Assembly: GCF_000224145.3 (NCBI RefSeq)
Contig: NC_020170.2
Span: 191,001-255,000, forward strand
Source of the DNA: Ciona intestinalis
Lineage: Eukaryota; Chordata; Ascidiacea; Phlebobranchia; Cionidae
DNA: 64,000 nt
Reading direction: 5' to 3'
Part shown: positions 13,201 to 34,622 of the stretch, one piece after another
How positions within the stretch are numbered: the stretch's first letter is position 1
Layout of the letters: every line of letters starts with the position of its first letter
Position numbers and translations under genes: made by a program
Notes under the pieces: generated by a model
What the model was told of the DNA's origin: nothing
The model's input: only the letters and a program-made list of their open reading frames with translations
The model's database searches: none

Positions 13201-13358
13201 AGCAAAATATCGCCGGGAAATGAGAAATAAGCGATGTCGAGCTGCGATAGCTTTGCTTCCCGCATGGCGATACCGAGCACGATGCCAAGAACAACACCAG
13301 ATACGGTGGCAAGCAGCAATGCATTCTTTTTTACGAATTGTTTACACGTGAACCCCAT
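7236..13358 (-). CDS. SLC1A3-like: Excitatory amino-acid (glutamate/aspartate) transporter, SLC1 family
   Basis: Plasma-membrane Na+-coupled glutamate transporter of the EAAT type. Coding exons, complement: 13148-13358, 12966-13088, 12559-12640, 12375-12417, 11529-11669, 11138-11298, 11009-11075, 10723-10857, 9607-9707, 9290-9415, 8440-8574, 7236-7451, about 510 residues. It starts [19 protein letters not shown] with almost no cytoplasmic tail, so it is shorter than vertebrate EAATs. The exon at 11529-11669 carries several NxS/T glycosylation sites, as in the EAAT extracellular loop. The re-entrant-loop motif [12 protein letters not shown] is intact, as is the transport-core sequence [16 protein letters not shown] (the NMDGT motif). 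The exon at 7236-7451 has the conserved [17 protein letters not shown]. The protein ends FTKM, like the ETKM end of GLAST. An intron-type acceptor lies 13 bases before the ATG. Introns hold at least five MITE copies and two SINEs. Confidence 0.95.
7918..8114 (+). mobile_element. MITE family A, near full-length copy (SLC1 intron)
   Basis: About 195 bp with terminal inverted repeats close to GTAGGGTGGGGGAAGATGGG at the left and its complement at the right, flanked by TA. The interior has no ORF. The orientation given is that in which TTCTATTTTCTCGTCCC follows the left end. TA flanks point to a Tc1/mariner-like source transposase, which is not in this window. Confidence 0.85.
8671..9167 (+). mobile_element. 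tRNA-headed SINE, split by a MITE
   Basis: The head resembles a tRNA gene: GGCGCCGTGGCAAAGTG then TTAGCGCGCCTGCC (A box), and an AACTCAAGGC B-box-like stretch. The body contains TGTCCTTGGGCAAGACACTT and the tail reads CGAGGACAAAGTAAGTTACA. The body is continuous with other copies once 8836-9032 is removed. It lies in the SLC1 intron between exons 9290-9415 and 8440-8574. Confidence 0.9.
8836..9032 (-). mobile_element. MITE family A nested inside the SINE
   Basis: Both inverted ends are present (GTGGGGTGAGGGAAGATGGG at the left, CCCATCTTCTCCCATCCTAC at the right) with TA on both sides. It interrupts the SINE between its CAGCCATA and AATCACCCAC segments. Confidence 0.88.
9766..9885 (-). mobile_element. 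MITE family A, internally deleted copy
   Basis: Left end GAGGGTGGGAAAATGGGACA, then the ATCCAAATATC and GTCTATGGGAGTC blocks of the family, then a decayed right end. Shorter than full copies. SLC1 intron. Confidence 0.65.
10122..10180 (-). mobile_element. MITE family A, short decayed fragment
   Basis: Fragment with a degenerate left end (CAGTAGCGTGATATGGGG) followed by TAATATACAAATATC and CGTGTTTT, colinear with the minus orientation of the full-length copies. Confidence 0.5.
10583..10695 (-). mobile_element. MITE family A, half copy beside an SLC1 splice donor
   Basis: Keeps the half with GGTTTACTACCAAATGGGAC and the terminal AGGTGTCCCATCCCCCCACC. It ends about 20 bases from the donor of SLC1 exon 10723-10857. 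Confidence 0.7.
11831..12026 (+). mobile_element. MITE family A, full-length copy (SLC1 intron)
   Basis: Both ends are intact: TAGTAGGTTGGGGAAGATGG at the left and CCCGTCTCCCCCACCCTATT at the right, with TA at both borders. This is one of the best-preserved copies and a good reference for the family. Confidence 0.88.
12664..12928 (+). mobile_element. SINE, diverged copy filling SLC1 intron 2
   Basis: A diverged head (AAAGTGGTTAGCGCGTCTGT), the TGTCCTTGGGTAAGACA block and the tail block GGCACGAGGTGTATATGA are all recognisable. The host intron is 12641-12965, so little is left that is not SINE. Confidence 0.8.
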
Positions 13359-13515
13359 CTTAGAAAAGAATCTGAAATAATTAAACTCAGAATGAACACA
13401 AAACCTGTTTCATGAAACTTTTTGAACTAATCTGAATCCAATAACTGTATTCAAAGAAATAATAAAAACAAACCATATGTTATTTTCTTATCCTAAATAA
13501 AATTTATGTTGCTTT

Positions 13516-14157
13516 CTTGGAGTGGGGAAAAACGGGGCACTAAAGCACATGTTGCCCAATATTTCCAAACTCAAAATAGAAGCCGGTTTTTGGGTGATAA
13601 GACGAATTAGTACTATCATTCCTTTATTAATTGAAAAAATATAATAAAACACACGAGGAGTTATTTAGCGATCCCCACAACAGGTGAAGATTTACAAATT
13701 CCAAAACACACAAGGTAAGCCGGGACAGTTTAAAATCATTGTTAATTTTGATTATTGAGTGTATTTATTATTAGGAATATACGTAAATAACACGAAATGA
13801 TACTGTGCGCTTCAAAAAAAACAAGTTTAAACGTCCTTTTTTGTGATCTGTGAAACTTGTTTAATCGTTCACACTCGCAAACTACAAACGGTTTACTATA
13901 GTTTAGCTTAGCACGTTACTATTTTGAATTTTTTTACCTGATCAAAGAATATACTGTTCCTATTTAACATATTTTTTTTAATATTTAAGAACAGTAATCA
14001 GCTTTGACGAGCCTTTTTTATAAGTCGTGATTATACTGTCAAATAATTCTGGAACATTATTTTCCTGATTATTATCATTAAATGGTGGTTCGTAAAATAA
14101 AAATTAAAAAAAGTCTCGTTTGACAAAGTGTCCCATCGTCCCCCACCCTACTGTACA
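13516..14157 (-). mobile_element. MITE-type elements B and C, adjoining
   Basis: The right end reads CATCGTCCCCCACCCTACTG. The reverse complement of about 13740-14157 is colinear with 36613-37275 (shared blocks GTTAAATAGGAACAG, GTAGTTTGCGA and GAACGATTAAAC). The left third (13516 to about 13735) instead resembles the element near 62278 (family C). The inner border is not certain. No ORF. Confidence 0.65.
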
Positions 14158-15986
14158 TAACGTTTCTGTTTCATGCTCGTAAATGAATCTAATGCTCTTC
14201 AAATAAACTTCAGGACCAATATATATTGTATGTTTGTTCCTGGGCTATATCCAACTTAAATAACTAACATTTTAAATACATAACATACGACTGGCTATCC
14301 TCTAACTTCTTGATTTTAATAATGTTTTAAAAATATTGGCTATGCATTTTCGGTATTAGGTATAAAGCAAATCTAGTGGCATTATAAGCTTGCTAGGTTT
14401 TGTGGTAATATAAGTTTTACAACAATGAATAATAAAGTAGTCAGCGCAAGAAGTCAAACATCCCCTTTTTACCAAATATTTACTTTTTGAAATTTATTTC
14501 TTTGAAAGTTTTAACGTCAATGCTGATAATAAAGTTTCCATAACAACGCTATGCGGGGGTTAGCGCTTTAAGTACTACATAATTTATACCGATTATAGCT
14601 TTGAAAAATATCTAATTATTAACACCGTCACGGATGTTTAACAGGTACGTACCAGTGAACTTAACTTTTGACTGCCATCGCAAAGTAAAGAAAGCAACAT
14701 TGTCGTAAAATGAACCCACAAGGAAGCCGTACCTCGTAGTAAATATTGTGACGTGAAACAATCGCCATCGTTAATGTAGTTTAAACGCAAGTAAAGGTTG
14801 TCTAAAATGGAAAAGGTATCCTGCTTATTACACAAAACCACCTATTTTATTTGAAAGAGCTACGATCATCTCATTCGCTGTATGAACACTATGGTACTTG
14901 CTACCATATAGCGCATATAGAAATTATTATAAGAAACATATGCAGTGAATGTTCCATACAAAACCCATATGTGCATAATTTCTTGTTTGCTTTCGTGATC
15001 ACTTACATTCGTGTCTTAATTCATTAAAAAGTCCATTTTTTGCACTAATTTTGTATTTATCGCACGAAAAATAACGATTGGTGAATAAAGGTATTTGGTA
15101 TGATACGTCTCACGCAAACTCTCAACTGCAAATAGTACGGCATATACGTGACCACTTGCAAATTTTGTGATAGTCAATATGTAGGCAAAACTACGAATAA
15201 ATTCTCTATCCGCTGGACGGCGCACAGGAGCGTATGGGGATCATTTGATGCTACCGAGGTCAGTGACGGGACGGCACTCTTCACCATTATATGTGTGCAA
15301 GCACTCTAGCATATATTCGCTATAGAAAAACGCTTACAGCAGAATGTTATGGTGTCAACTTCGTGAAACAGCCATCGGCGAATCTACTGGATGTTTGCGA
15401 AGACAAGTAATATAACATAATTTGAGCCAACATTAGTATAAAGAAGATGATACTACCTCGGATCAAAGAGTTTTCCACTATTTTGCCCTTCGTTTTTCGC
15501 TTCTGTTCGCGTTTTACTTCCCTTGTCTTGTCTATTTTGCTTGCCGTTTCGCCTCAACGTTTTATCCGACGCATGCTCCTTCGTTATCTCGCTTGATTGT
15601 CGCCCTTTACACCCGGTTTACACCTTTCACTGTGTTCTTGCTTTTCTTTGTCTTTCCAGCGTGCCTTTTCCGTTCTGTTGTTTTTAATGTTCGCAGATGC
15701 AGGTGTTTGTGTTCCTTGATTTCCTCCATTCTTTTACTTTTCTGTATTTTTATACGCCTCTTTTGCAGCAGAGACTGACGATGCGATTTAGGCAAAATAT
15801 ATTTCTCTATTACTACTAGTGGTTGGACTTGATTTTTGTTGGTTACGTTTTCGTAGCACCAGATCATTAGTGAATAAAGTTGCGTTAAATAAACAGAAAA
15901 GAAAATACTTTCCGCTTTTTATGTCCACCGTCATTATAATTCTATTATCACACTTGATTATCGCACTAAATTTACCTTGATTTACT

Positions 15987-16165
15987 AGGGTGGGGTAAGA
16001 TGGGATGATTAAGTAAAATCCAACATTTTAAAATTAAAAAATACATGACGACTTTGAAATGATGCCATGGATTTGTACTATCACACCTGTATTAGTTGAG
16101 AACACGTCAAAGATTTTCACAAGAGAAACGTTATTTTAGCGTTTCGCAAAAAGGTGGGGTAAAGT
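15987..16165 (+). mobile_element. MITE family C copy
   Basis: Begins TAGGGTGGGGTAAGATGGGA and contains TTTGTACTATCACACCTGTA, matching blocks in the elements at 13516 and 62278. A second similar end (AGGTGGGGTAAAGTAGAACA) follows near 16154, so two copies may abut. The right border is unclear. Confidence 0.5.
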
Positions 16166-16454
16166 AGAACACATTGAAATTCTTTTCTACACATTGAGTA
16201 TTGCTACACAGTATTTCGTGGAAGGCACGTTAAAGATTGACAGAATATAAAAACAGAATATAGCGATAAAACAAAGTGGTTAAAACACATTTCCATTTAA
16301 TTGGAAGAAAGAGGTGTAATCGCTACATCTCGCAAACAATTAAACAAGTAACGAGCCATTTTAAACTTGTAATGCAAACATATAGGTAAAGACACGACCC
16401 CGTATAATGGAGGTGGGGAGTTGGCTTTAAAGGGAAATATTTTAAAGACTGTGT

Positions 16455-16625
16455 CATGGTGAGAAATTCCACTAATAGTATTTGGTTTGACCTACTGCGC
16501 ATGCGCAATAGCGCCAGGTGTCGTGATATATTCGTTCCGAAAGATATATTTGTACCGGGGCCATTGAGCAAGCGCCGATACGCTATAGGCTACTGCGCGT
16601 GCGAAGTAGATCGGAACAAATACAA
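16455..16625. repeat. Dispersed repeat with NRF1-type palindrome
   Basis: Contains TGCGCATGCGCA at 16496-16507 and a related GCGCGTGCG block about 90 bases on. The reverse complement shares GTATTTGTTCCGA, TAGCGCC-like and ACGAATATAT...CACGACACC blocks with 51917-51995. Confidence 0.55.
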
Positions 16626-16860
16626 TACGTACCGACTGAAAACAGTTTTAAACTGTATTTTGATGAAAGGTCACAAACTAAAAACGTCATGTTTCGTTAC
16701 AATTTTGTGAAAAGAACATGCATTTAGCAACTTGTTCGCTCGTTTGTTTTATACATGGGGCAGGTATGGGTATCTATGTTTTTTTTCGACTAACTTAAAA
16801 CTGTTGGTATATCTCTTTAAAGTAACCCGTTGAAAAAATGGGGACCTCTGGGGTTTAAAT

Positions 16861-17158
16861 AATGAATGTAACTTACTTTATTCTCGCGTGGCCGGAAAAC
16901 GACAGTCGTTATAACACGGGTTTAACACCTCGTGCCAGCTTACGAGTTACCGTGTATGTTACTTTGTGGGTGATTTTTTTTCTTGTATGGCTAATAATTT
17001 GGACCACCCATTACATTAGTGACCACTGGGTTGGAGCAATTTTCGTTAAGTGTCTTGCCCAAGGACACATACGCCGACAATGGTAGCAGCGTCGAGCCTT
17101 AAATCCCTTACCTCTGGGTTACAGGCAGGCGCGCTACCCACTATGCCACGGCGCCGGA
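16861..17158 (-). mobile_element. SINE, full-length copy
   Basis: Complete from the tail (ATGAATGTAACTTACTTTAT) to the tRNA-like head (CCACTATGCCACGGCGCCGG), including the GTGTCTTGCCCAAGGACACA block. A good reference for the roughly 300-bp consensus. Confidence 0.92.
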
Positions 17159-17563
17159 CGAAATACACAATTTTTTTCTTGCAAGAAAACAACGAAGACG
17201 AATTTAATGGAAATTCTTATACATAACTTCATTACTTGAAATGTTCGACTAACATTATCTTGAAAAAAACATGAGTTTATAGCAAATTGTTATTTTATTT
17301 AGAAATATTTTACTAAAACAAATGTTAGTATTTCACACACTTCATTATCATTAAAATTCAAAAAGCAATAATTTTTGGCAGTGTTTTTAAAATTAAAAAT
17401 TAATATTTGTATTCTATAAAGTCGTATAAGGTAAAACGTGTTAGTATGAATTCAAGTTACAACACAATCAAAATAGAAAAAGACTCTTAGGTAAAATAAT
17501 ATAAAAACAATGTTAATTTTCAATTGCAGTCAAAAGTTTATCTTAAACCTATTTTCCCAATGT

Positions 17564-19676
17564 TTATTTTTGTGATGAATATTTTCTATCATAAGCAGGT
17601 CTTGATGAGCCATATGCCGTCATTCCTGACTGGCTTGCATATTTGTTTGTTCCAGCCTGCAAACGAACAATTTAGCATCAGAAGAATTTTTAAAAAGAAT
17701 TTATCTAGGCACCTAACATAACATGATTTTTTATTTATCTCTTCAAATGCAAGAACGGAAATCAGGTGTCAGACAAAAAAGTGTGGCTGTTAAACCCACA
17801 AAACAGTGTTAGCTTATCTAGTAGAGTTTAAACAATGTTCACAACTCTAACACATTTCATCATTTAGTAACTTTAGTTAAAATGCTATTGACTGTACATC
17901 TGGTAAGTAAACACATATTTATCTTAGTTAAAAGCCGTAAGTGTTAACCTGCAAACCAATGATTGTATCTCCCGCTTTAAGTTGACTTTCACTCCATTCC
18001 TTTGTTTGTTTCTTTGGGATTCGAATTCCAATATCGGTTTCAGTCAAATCTTTTGAAATAGCCTTAATGATAAGTGTAATTATTTTTCTGAAACAGTTTT
18101 AACAATACAACTTACCACATCCACCAATGCCAACAGACAAGTTTGAACCTAAAATAATTCCAATTATTACAAGGGAGACAAAACAAAGAATTTCTAAATA
18201 GTCATTTTAAAAATATTTACTGACGGGATTGCATTGTGTCTTGTTGCATATTTTTATTATTCTGCATAAAAGCATCATGTAGCTGTACTTTGTTATTGAC
18301 GCGTGTACAACTTAGTAGTCTTTAGACTCATTGCAAAGCTGTACTTCACACATTGAGATTACGCTCAATAGCAGAGACTAAAATTAAAAAAATAAAAACC
18401 TGTGACATCCCAGACCCATCATAAAGATCAGCGGTTGTGCATAAGGAAGGTTCAGGTACTCCCATCAGTTTAATCGCATCAAGAAATGCATTAATATTTT
18501 CCATCTTTGATTCATAACAGAAAATGATTATCATGTATACTGATATACATGTCACATAATGGAATAGACTTTGAATATGAATACACCACTTGGTTGTTTT
18601 AGGTCAGACTGGAAAAAGGTTTTTAAAAATACAGAAAAAATAGGAAAGCTGTACAACATTACAAAACTATTATTAATAACAAGTATAATAACAAATATAA
18701 ACAAAAAACGTTTTTCTTTGCAATTAAATTGTGGCTTATCCAGAAAAATATTATACTGACATTTCACAGTCCATTCAAACTATATTTTTTTAGGGTAAAA
18801 AATACATTTGGCAGCACAGTTGTTTTAGACTAGAGGATATGCTTTATGTTAAGCTAATTTATCATGATATTTATTATTTAATGTAAAATAGGAATGAAAA
18901 GTATTTCACTTAACAATAGAAATAACATACACATCGGAATGGATTGAGCATGGTTTCATGGGGCATCCCCTTCTTAAGTAGGTCAGGTTGAAGTTTTTCT
19001 ATTAAACTAGAAATAAACAACATGTTAATAATAATCCATCTATGCCATCCACATATTCCTGTATACTTTAAGCCAATAATGATTATTGCACAATAGTTTA
19101 ACAATACATTTGGGCATTCCATCAGGCTGGGTCAAACAGTGGATTGTTGGTGGTTAGTGTTAATGTGCCATATGTCCGCATTGCAGCCCAAATATAGAGT
19201 ATAGTACTGATCTAAAATAATCGGTGAAAGTGTAGAACAAGCATAGTACACATCCAATGCTGGTTGCATAAAAACTTAACCATATAAATAGGAATTGTGT
19301 GGTAATCCACAATTAAATACATAATTTTGTAAGTTACAAAGTATTTTCTTGGTATAATGGAACATTTTTTTCTAACAAACATCAAAGTGACTTAGTTATT
19401 ATTACAACATAATATATATATTAATATAACTAGTTATTAAAGGCTTACAAGCAAAGCACTCTTCCATCTTTTAACCAGCTTTGAAAAGTTTTCTCGCTCA
19501 TAATTTGGCAATCTGATGTCTTTGCAATCCATTCTCTCAAATCTTCTTCCAGATATTCATCATATTTTGATGCCATCTGTTTGTATTGACTTTAGAAATA
19601 AAAAGTATGTAATCAAATAGCTCACCTTGTTTCGAACTTCACGACTGAATCCATAACTAGGGCCCTGGTTCGCCAT
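17564..19676 (-). CDS. TAGLN-like: Transgelin / calponin-homology muscle protein
   Basis: Actin-binding cytoskeletal protein. Exons, complement: 19626-19676, 19449-19576, 18931-19006, 18400-18504, about 18225-18282, 18116-18148, 17949-18049, 17564-17656. It begins MANQGPSYGFSREVRNK, almost the vertebrate transgelin start. The single calponin-homology domain includes WLKDGRVLCFLIEKL, MENINAFLDAIKLMGVPE and the TADLYDGSGMSQ block. A C-terminal calponin-like repeat follows: LKAGDTIIGLQ, then AGTNKYASQSGMTAYGSSRP, ending about 20 residues later. Length is about 200 residues, usual for transgelins. The fifth exon is weakly conserved and its borders were set only by reading phase, so that part is less certain. 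It is divergent from the NIM1 kinase gene, with 553 bases between start codons. Confidence 0.9.
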
Positions 19677-20229
19677 TCTTACCTGGTAGAACGTAACTCA
19701 AAAAATGTAGCTGTATTATTCTATTAAATAAAACCCTCCTGCAAGATCTCTTGCGAGATCAACAAGTTCGTTGCTTTATATTATGACGTCATTTAATAGG
19801 AATCAACGGCGGAAACCGCAAATTCGATGTACGATCATAGAAACCTAAATATTATTATTCAGGTTTCTATGGTAGGATCATAGTTTAATCATATAAGGTG
19901 TCTATGGTTTAATAAAGAAGTTGTTATATTATTAAACCATGATTAAACTATGGTAGGACCATAAAAGCGAAACCATGGTAAAATTGTTACGTACGCTGGT
20001 TAAGATAGGTTATCATAGTTCTTTTCTCTATGATTATATACATTTTCGATACCTTCTACTGATGCAACTGGTGATGTCGTTTCTTTACTAGCACACAATT
20101 GCGAAAATACTTGACACATTTTTGTTCTTTAATCACCCATACCAGATGTTAAAAACTTAGACAAAAAATGTCGTGGCCAAGTCATGCAAATTGTTGACAA
20201 ATTACTTGAATAAATGTGGTAATGCTAGC
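19677..20229. promoter_or_regulatory. Shared divergent promoter region, with CRE and hairpins
   Basis: The 553 bases between the start codons of the transgelin-like (-) and NIM1K (+) genes. It contains GATCTCTTGCGAGATC (hairpin, from 19745), a perfect TGACGTCA at 19784-19791 and a cluster of inverted repeats at 19836-19963. No TATA box is obvious. Promoter function is inferred from position. Confidence 0.5.
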
Positions 20230-22993
20230 ATGCATGATACACAGTTCACCACCAGAGAGGAATCAAAACGTAAACCATCTATCCATTCAGGTATTCTAAT
20301 CCTAATAATGAATTTTTAAACGAAACCGTGAGTCCATAAAGTATAATTAAGTTTGAAATGTGGTTTCACTCACAGGAAAGAATGCGGAAGCTTTGGTTTC
20401 AAAATGCAATGCTGGGTCACATCATACTAATTACATAGGAACAATGGCTACCCATGTTTCAGGTTGTTATCATCTATTATGCCCTTGTAACATGTGTTTT
20501 ATATATATGATTGTTTGCATGAGTGTTGATAACAATAATAGCACTTGGTATTGGTACATGATGTAGCCGATCCAGCTTATTCTTATACCATGATCTACTG
20601 CTAAATATTTCAGCTGATGTTGTAAAACATGTCACCTCACCATACCAAAAGTTGCGACATTCTTGTGAATCAAGCAATAAAAACCACTGGGAAATTTCTC
20701 TTGGCAAACGCATAGGGTTCTATACATTGCGTGGAGAACTTGGGTCAGGAAATTTTTCACGAGTAAAAGCTGGGATTCATTTACTTACCAAAGGTAACAT
20801 TTTATTTGATTTTTTTAAATAATTTTTGTCATATAGTGTTTTTGAGTTAGTCATGACACACGTGTGGCTGAAACTTCATGCCAGTTCTGTATTTTTTTAG
20901 AAAGTGGTTTGAACCAACAATGAATGTTTGATTAAGTACCAAACAATTTTTTATATATATCGTATTTGTGACAGAAAGAGTTGCAATAAAAATTTTGGAC
21001 AAGCAGAAGATGGACAAAAAGACAAAATTGCTTCTTTCACGAGAGATTTCAAATTTGGAAGCTTTACATCATCCTCATATTATTCATTTGTATGAGGTTG
21101 GTGTGAAAGAATGTCGCTTGATTATTTTGGTTGTTTGTTAGTGTTTAGCCACAACTAGTAAAAATGGGCATTCCAAACGTGACGTCATAGTTAAATCAGT
21201 ATTATTTACCAATTGCCTACAATTGTTATGTAATTCAAGATAACAAAGTATAACCAATAGTAGAAAAAGGCCTACCAAATGTTTATGTATCTAACTTTGT
21301 GGGTTAGTGTTTTTTATTTTAGATGTTGGCTAACAATGCGAAGAATCCATTAGTGACCACTGTGTCACGGTAGTTGTTATAATACTTAGGCATAATATGA
21401 ATTGCCTTTTATTATTGTGACAGGTAATCCATACAGAAAAGAAATTGTTCTTGGTGATGGAGTATGCTAGTGGTGGGGAACTTTATACAAAACTTTCAAC
21501 ACAAGGAAAATTATCTGAGCCGGATTCAAAAATTGTTTTTTCTCAAATATTATCAGCTGTGCAGCATATGGTAAGCATAACTCATAGATTGCGATGTCCC
21601 TACGCTACGATATCAATAAAATGACAAGTAGAAATCCCTAAATACCAACATATGTTTTGCAGCATCAACATAATGTAATTCATCGTGACCTGAAAGCTGA
21701 GAACATATTTTACTCTGAGAAAAAACATATCAAAGTTAGATTTTTAATATTTTTATAAATTATGTAAGTTTATTTTACAACTGTTGAAACTTATGGGGTG
21801 TTCAAGATTTATAATGAAGTGTAGTATAACCACTAGACTGCATGTAATAAATTTCATTGAAGCTTGTTATATTGTTTTAAGTGAAAATTATTTTTTTTTG
21901 CTAGTTCTGATTTAAATAAACACCTTTTTTACTAACGCATGATAGGTTGGAGATTTTGGATTTAGCACCACAGCAAAATCACTGGGGGAAGCTTTAAATA
22001 CATTTTGTGGTTCACCCCCATATGCTGCTCCAGAGTTATTTAAGGAGGCGTTTTATTACGGCGAGAGTGTGGACATTTGGGCCCTTGGAATTATTTTATA
22101 TTTTGCAGTAACAGGTATGTTGATTGAATGTGATATGGTGTCGTATGTTTTGTTGTACAATACACATGTTTTGTTTAGGGTTGATGCCATTCAGAGCTGA
22201 AACTGTTGGAAAGTTAAAGAAACGTATAATATCTGGACATTTTAATATTCCAAACTACCTATCCAACGAATGTAAAGAACTTATCCAAGCCATTCTGAAG
22301 CCTGTGTCATCAGAACGAATTTCAGTGTCAGAGATTAAAAAATGTGCATGGTTAACGGAGGTGGAATATCCAGCACCAATGAACCGTTACAGGTAACCTT
22401 AACTACAACAGTCATGAAATTTCAGAACGTGTAGACAAACATTGTTTTCTTGATTAGGTTACAGCCGGAGAATGTTGTTTTGACAACAGCTCTGCCACAG
22501 GAAGTTCATGCTTTGCAAATGATGGGCAAGCTTGGAATTAATGAAAACGAACTTAAAAGAATCAAATGGAATAATGTCAGTAATTTTGGTTTATTTAAAA
22601 AACATGGATTCAAATAAAATATCTTGTTCTGCACAGAAGGGAGATGAATTGGAATTAAGTGGGAAACAAGGCAATCCACTGCTTAGTGAACCTTCCACTG
22701 TATCTGTCTCTTTATTAAATGAATATAATGCAATGGTTGGCACATATAGGATATTATTAATGAGAGCTCACAAGAAGTTTTTAAGTCGCCTTCCAGTGAA
22801 GCAGGAACTATATTTATGCGCCAGTTGTCAAAAATTTAACGTGGCCAGAGCAGATTGTCCCGAAGAAAAAGTTGTTTTACACAAAGAAGACAATGTAATG
22901 TGGAAGATTCAACAGAATAATAACAATCAAAAACCAATAAAACCGACTCAAAATCCATCAACAGTTAAATCTAAATTCTGTTTGATTTTATAA
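20230..22993 (+). CDS. NIM1K: NIM1 serine/threonine protein kinase (CAMK/AMPK-related)
   Basis: AMPK-related kinase. Exons: 20230-20290, 20376-20462, 20614-20793, 20975-21096, 21424-21570, 21663-21734, 21946-22114, 22179-22392, 22458-22575, 22637-22993. The start [15 protein letters not shown] is the only upstream ATG that keeps phase through exons 2 and 3. The NIM1 signature [20 protein letters not shown] (ATP loop), [11 protein letters not shown] (catalytic Lys), [14 protein letters not shown], the activation segment [14 protein letters not shown] and [17 protein letters not shown] are all present. The C-terminal region has a conserved [11 protein letters not shown] block. The protein ends SKFCLIL, so the last four residues (CLIL) form a CaaX-type prenylation box. 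Catalytic residues look intact. Its 3' end converges on DOT1L. Confidence 0.95.
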
Positions 22994-23452
22994 CTTAAGA
23001 AAGTTTGAGAAGTATTATAGGTTATTATGCTGTTAACATGTTGCATAGAAACACATCACGTGTTCCTGATTCATCAGGATTTGAGGTGAAATGCGAATTC
23101 TTCCAGAGTGTATTTATCATTGGAAAATGGATCCTTCCTTTAAAATGTTTCTTTATTCTAAAACAATGACAATTGTAAGATAACAAACTTTCCACTGTTC
23201 CTTTTTTTGTATACACTAGTGAAACATTGCTTTGTGATAAAAACCAATATATTTTTGTTTTGTAGTTTGCATTGTTTTAAAACCTATTGTTCAACATAAA
23301 TCTCTCTGTATGTTCCACAACAGAAAGAGAACACTAAAATAGCAAATATTTATTTTTATGTTGATCTTTGTATAAAATAATGCAACGTACCTTGTTGGTT
23401 AAAATTCACATCATGAAACGAACATGAATTAAAAACCTCACTTGTTTCTTGA
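22994..23452. other. Convergent 3' region between NIM1K and DOT1L
   Basis: 459 bases separating two opposing stop codons. It contains an AATAAA on the minus strand near 23350 that could end DOT1L transcripts. The two 3' UTRs may overlap. No repeats were recognised. Confidence 0.55.

Positions 23453-34622
<11,170 letters not shown>

Larger units (their letters stand above)
13374..17563. other. Intergenic region between SLC1 and the transgelin-like gene
   Basis: Holds MITE-type elements (13516-14157 and around 15987-16300), a repeat with an NRF1-like palindrome (16455-16625) and a full SINE (16861-17158). The stretch 14160-15980 shows no recognisable gene. A lysine/arginine-rich minus-strand ORF of 86 codons at 15607-15867 lacks any family signature. 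SLC1 promoter sequence should lie just above 13371. Confidence 0.6.

Noticed and set aside
15607-15867. Minus-strand ORF of 86 codons, very rich in Lys and Arg
   Set aside because: Reflects a pyrimidine-rich plus strand. No domain, no splice context and no recognisable relative.
16861-17158. tRNA-like A and B boxes at SINE heads read as tRNA genes
   Set aside because: They recur at the head of every SINE copy, are worn and lack a proper acceptor stem, so they are SINE promoters and not tRNA genes.
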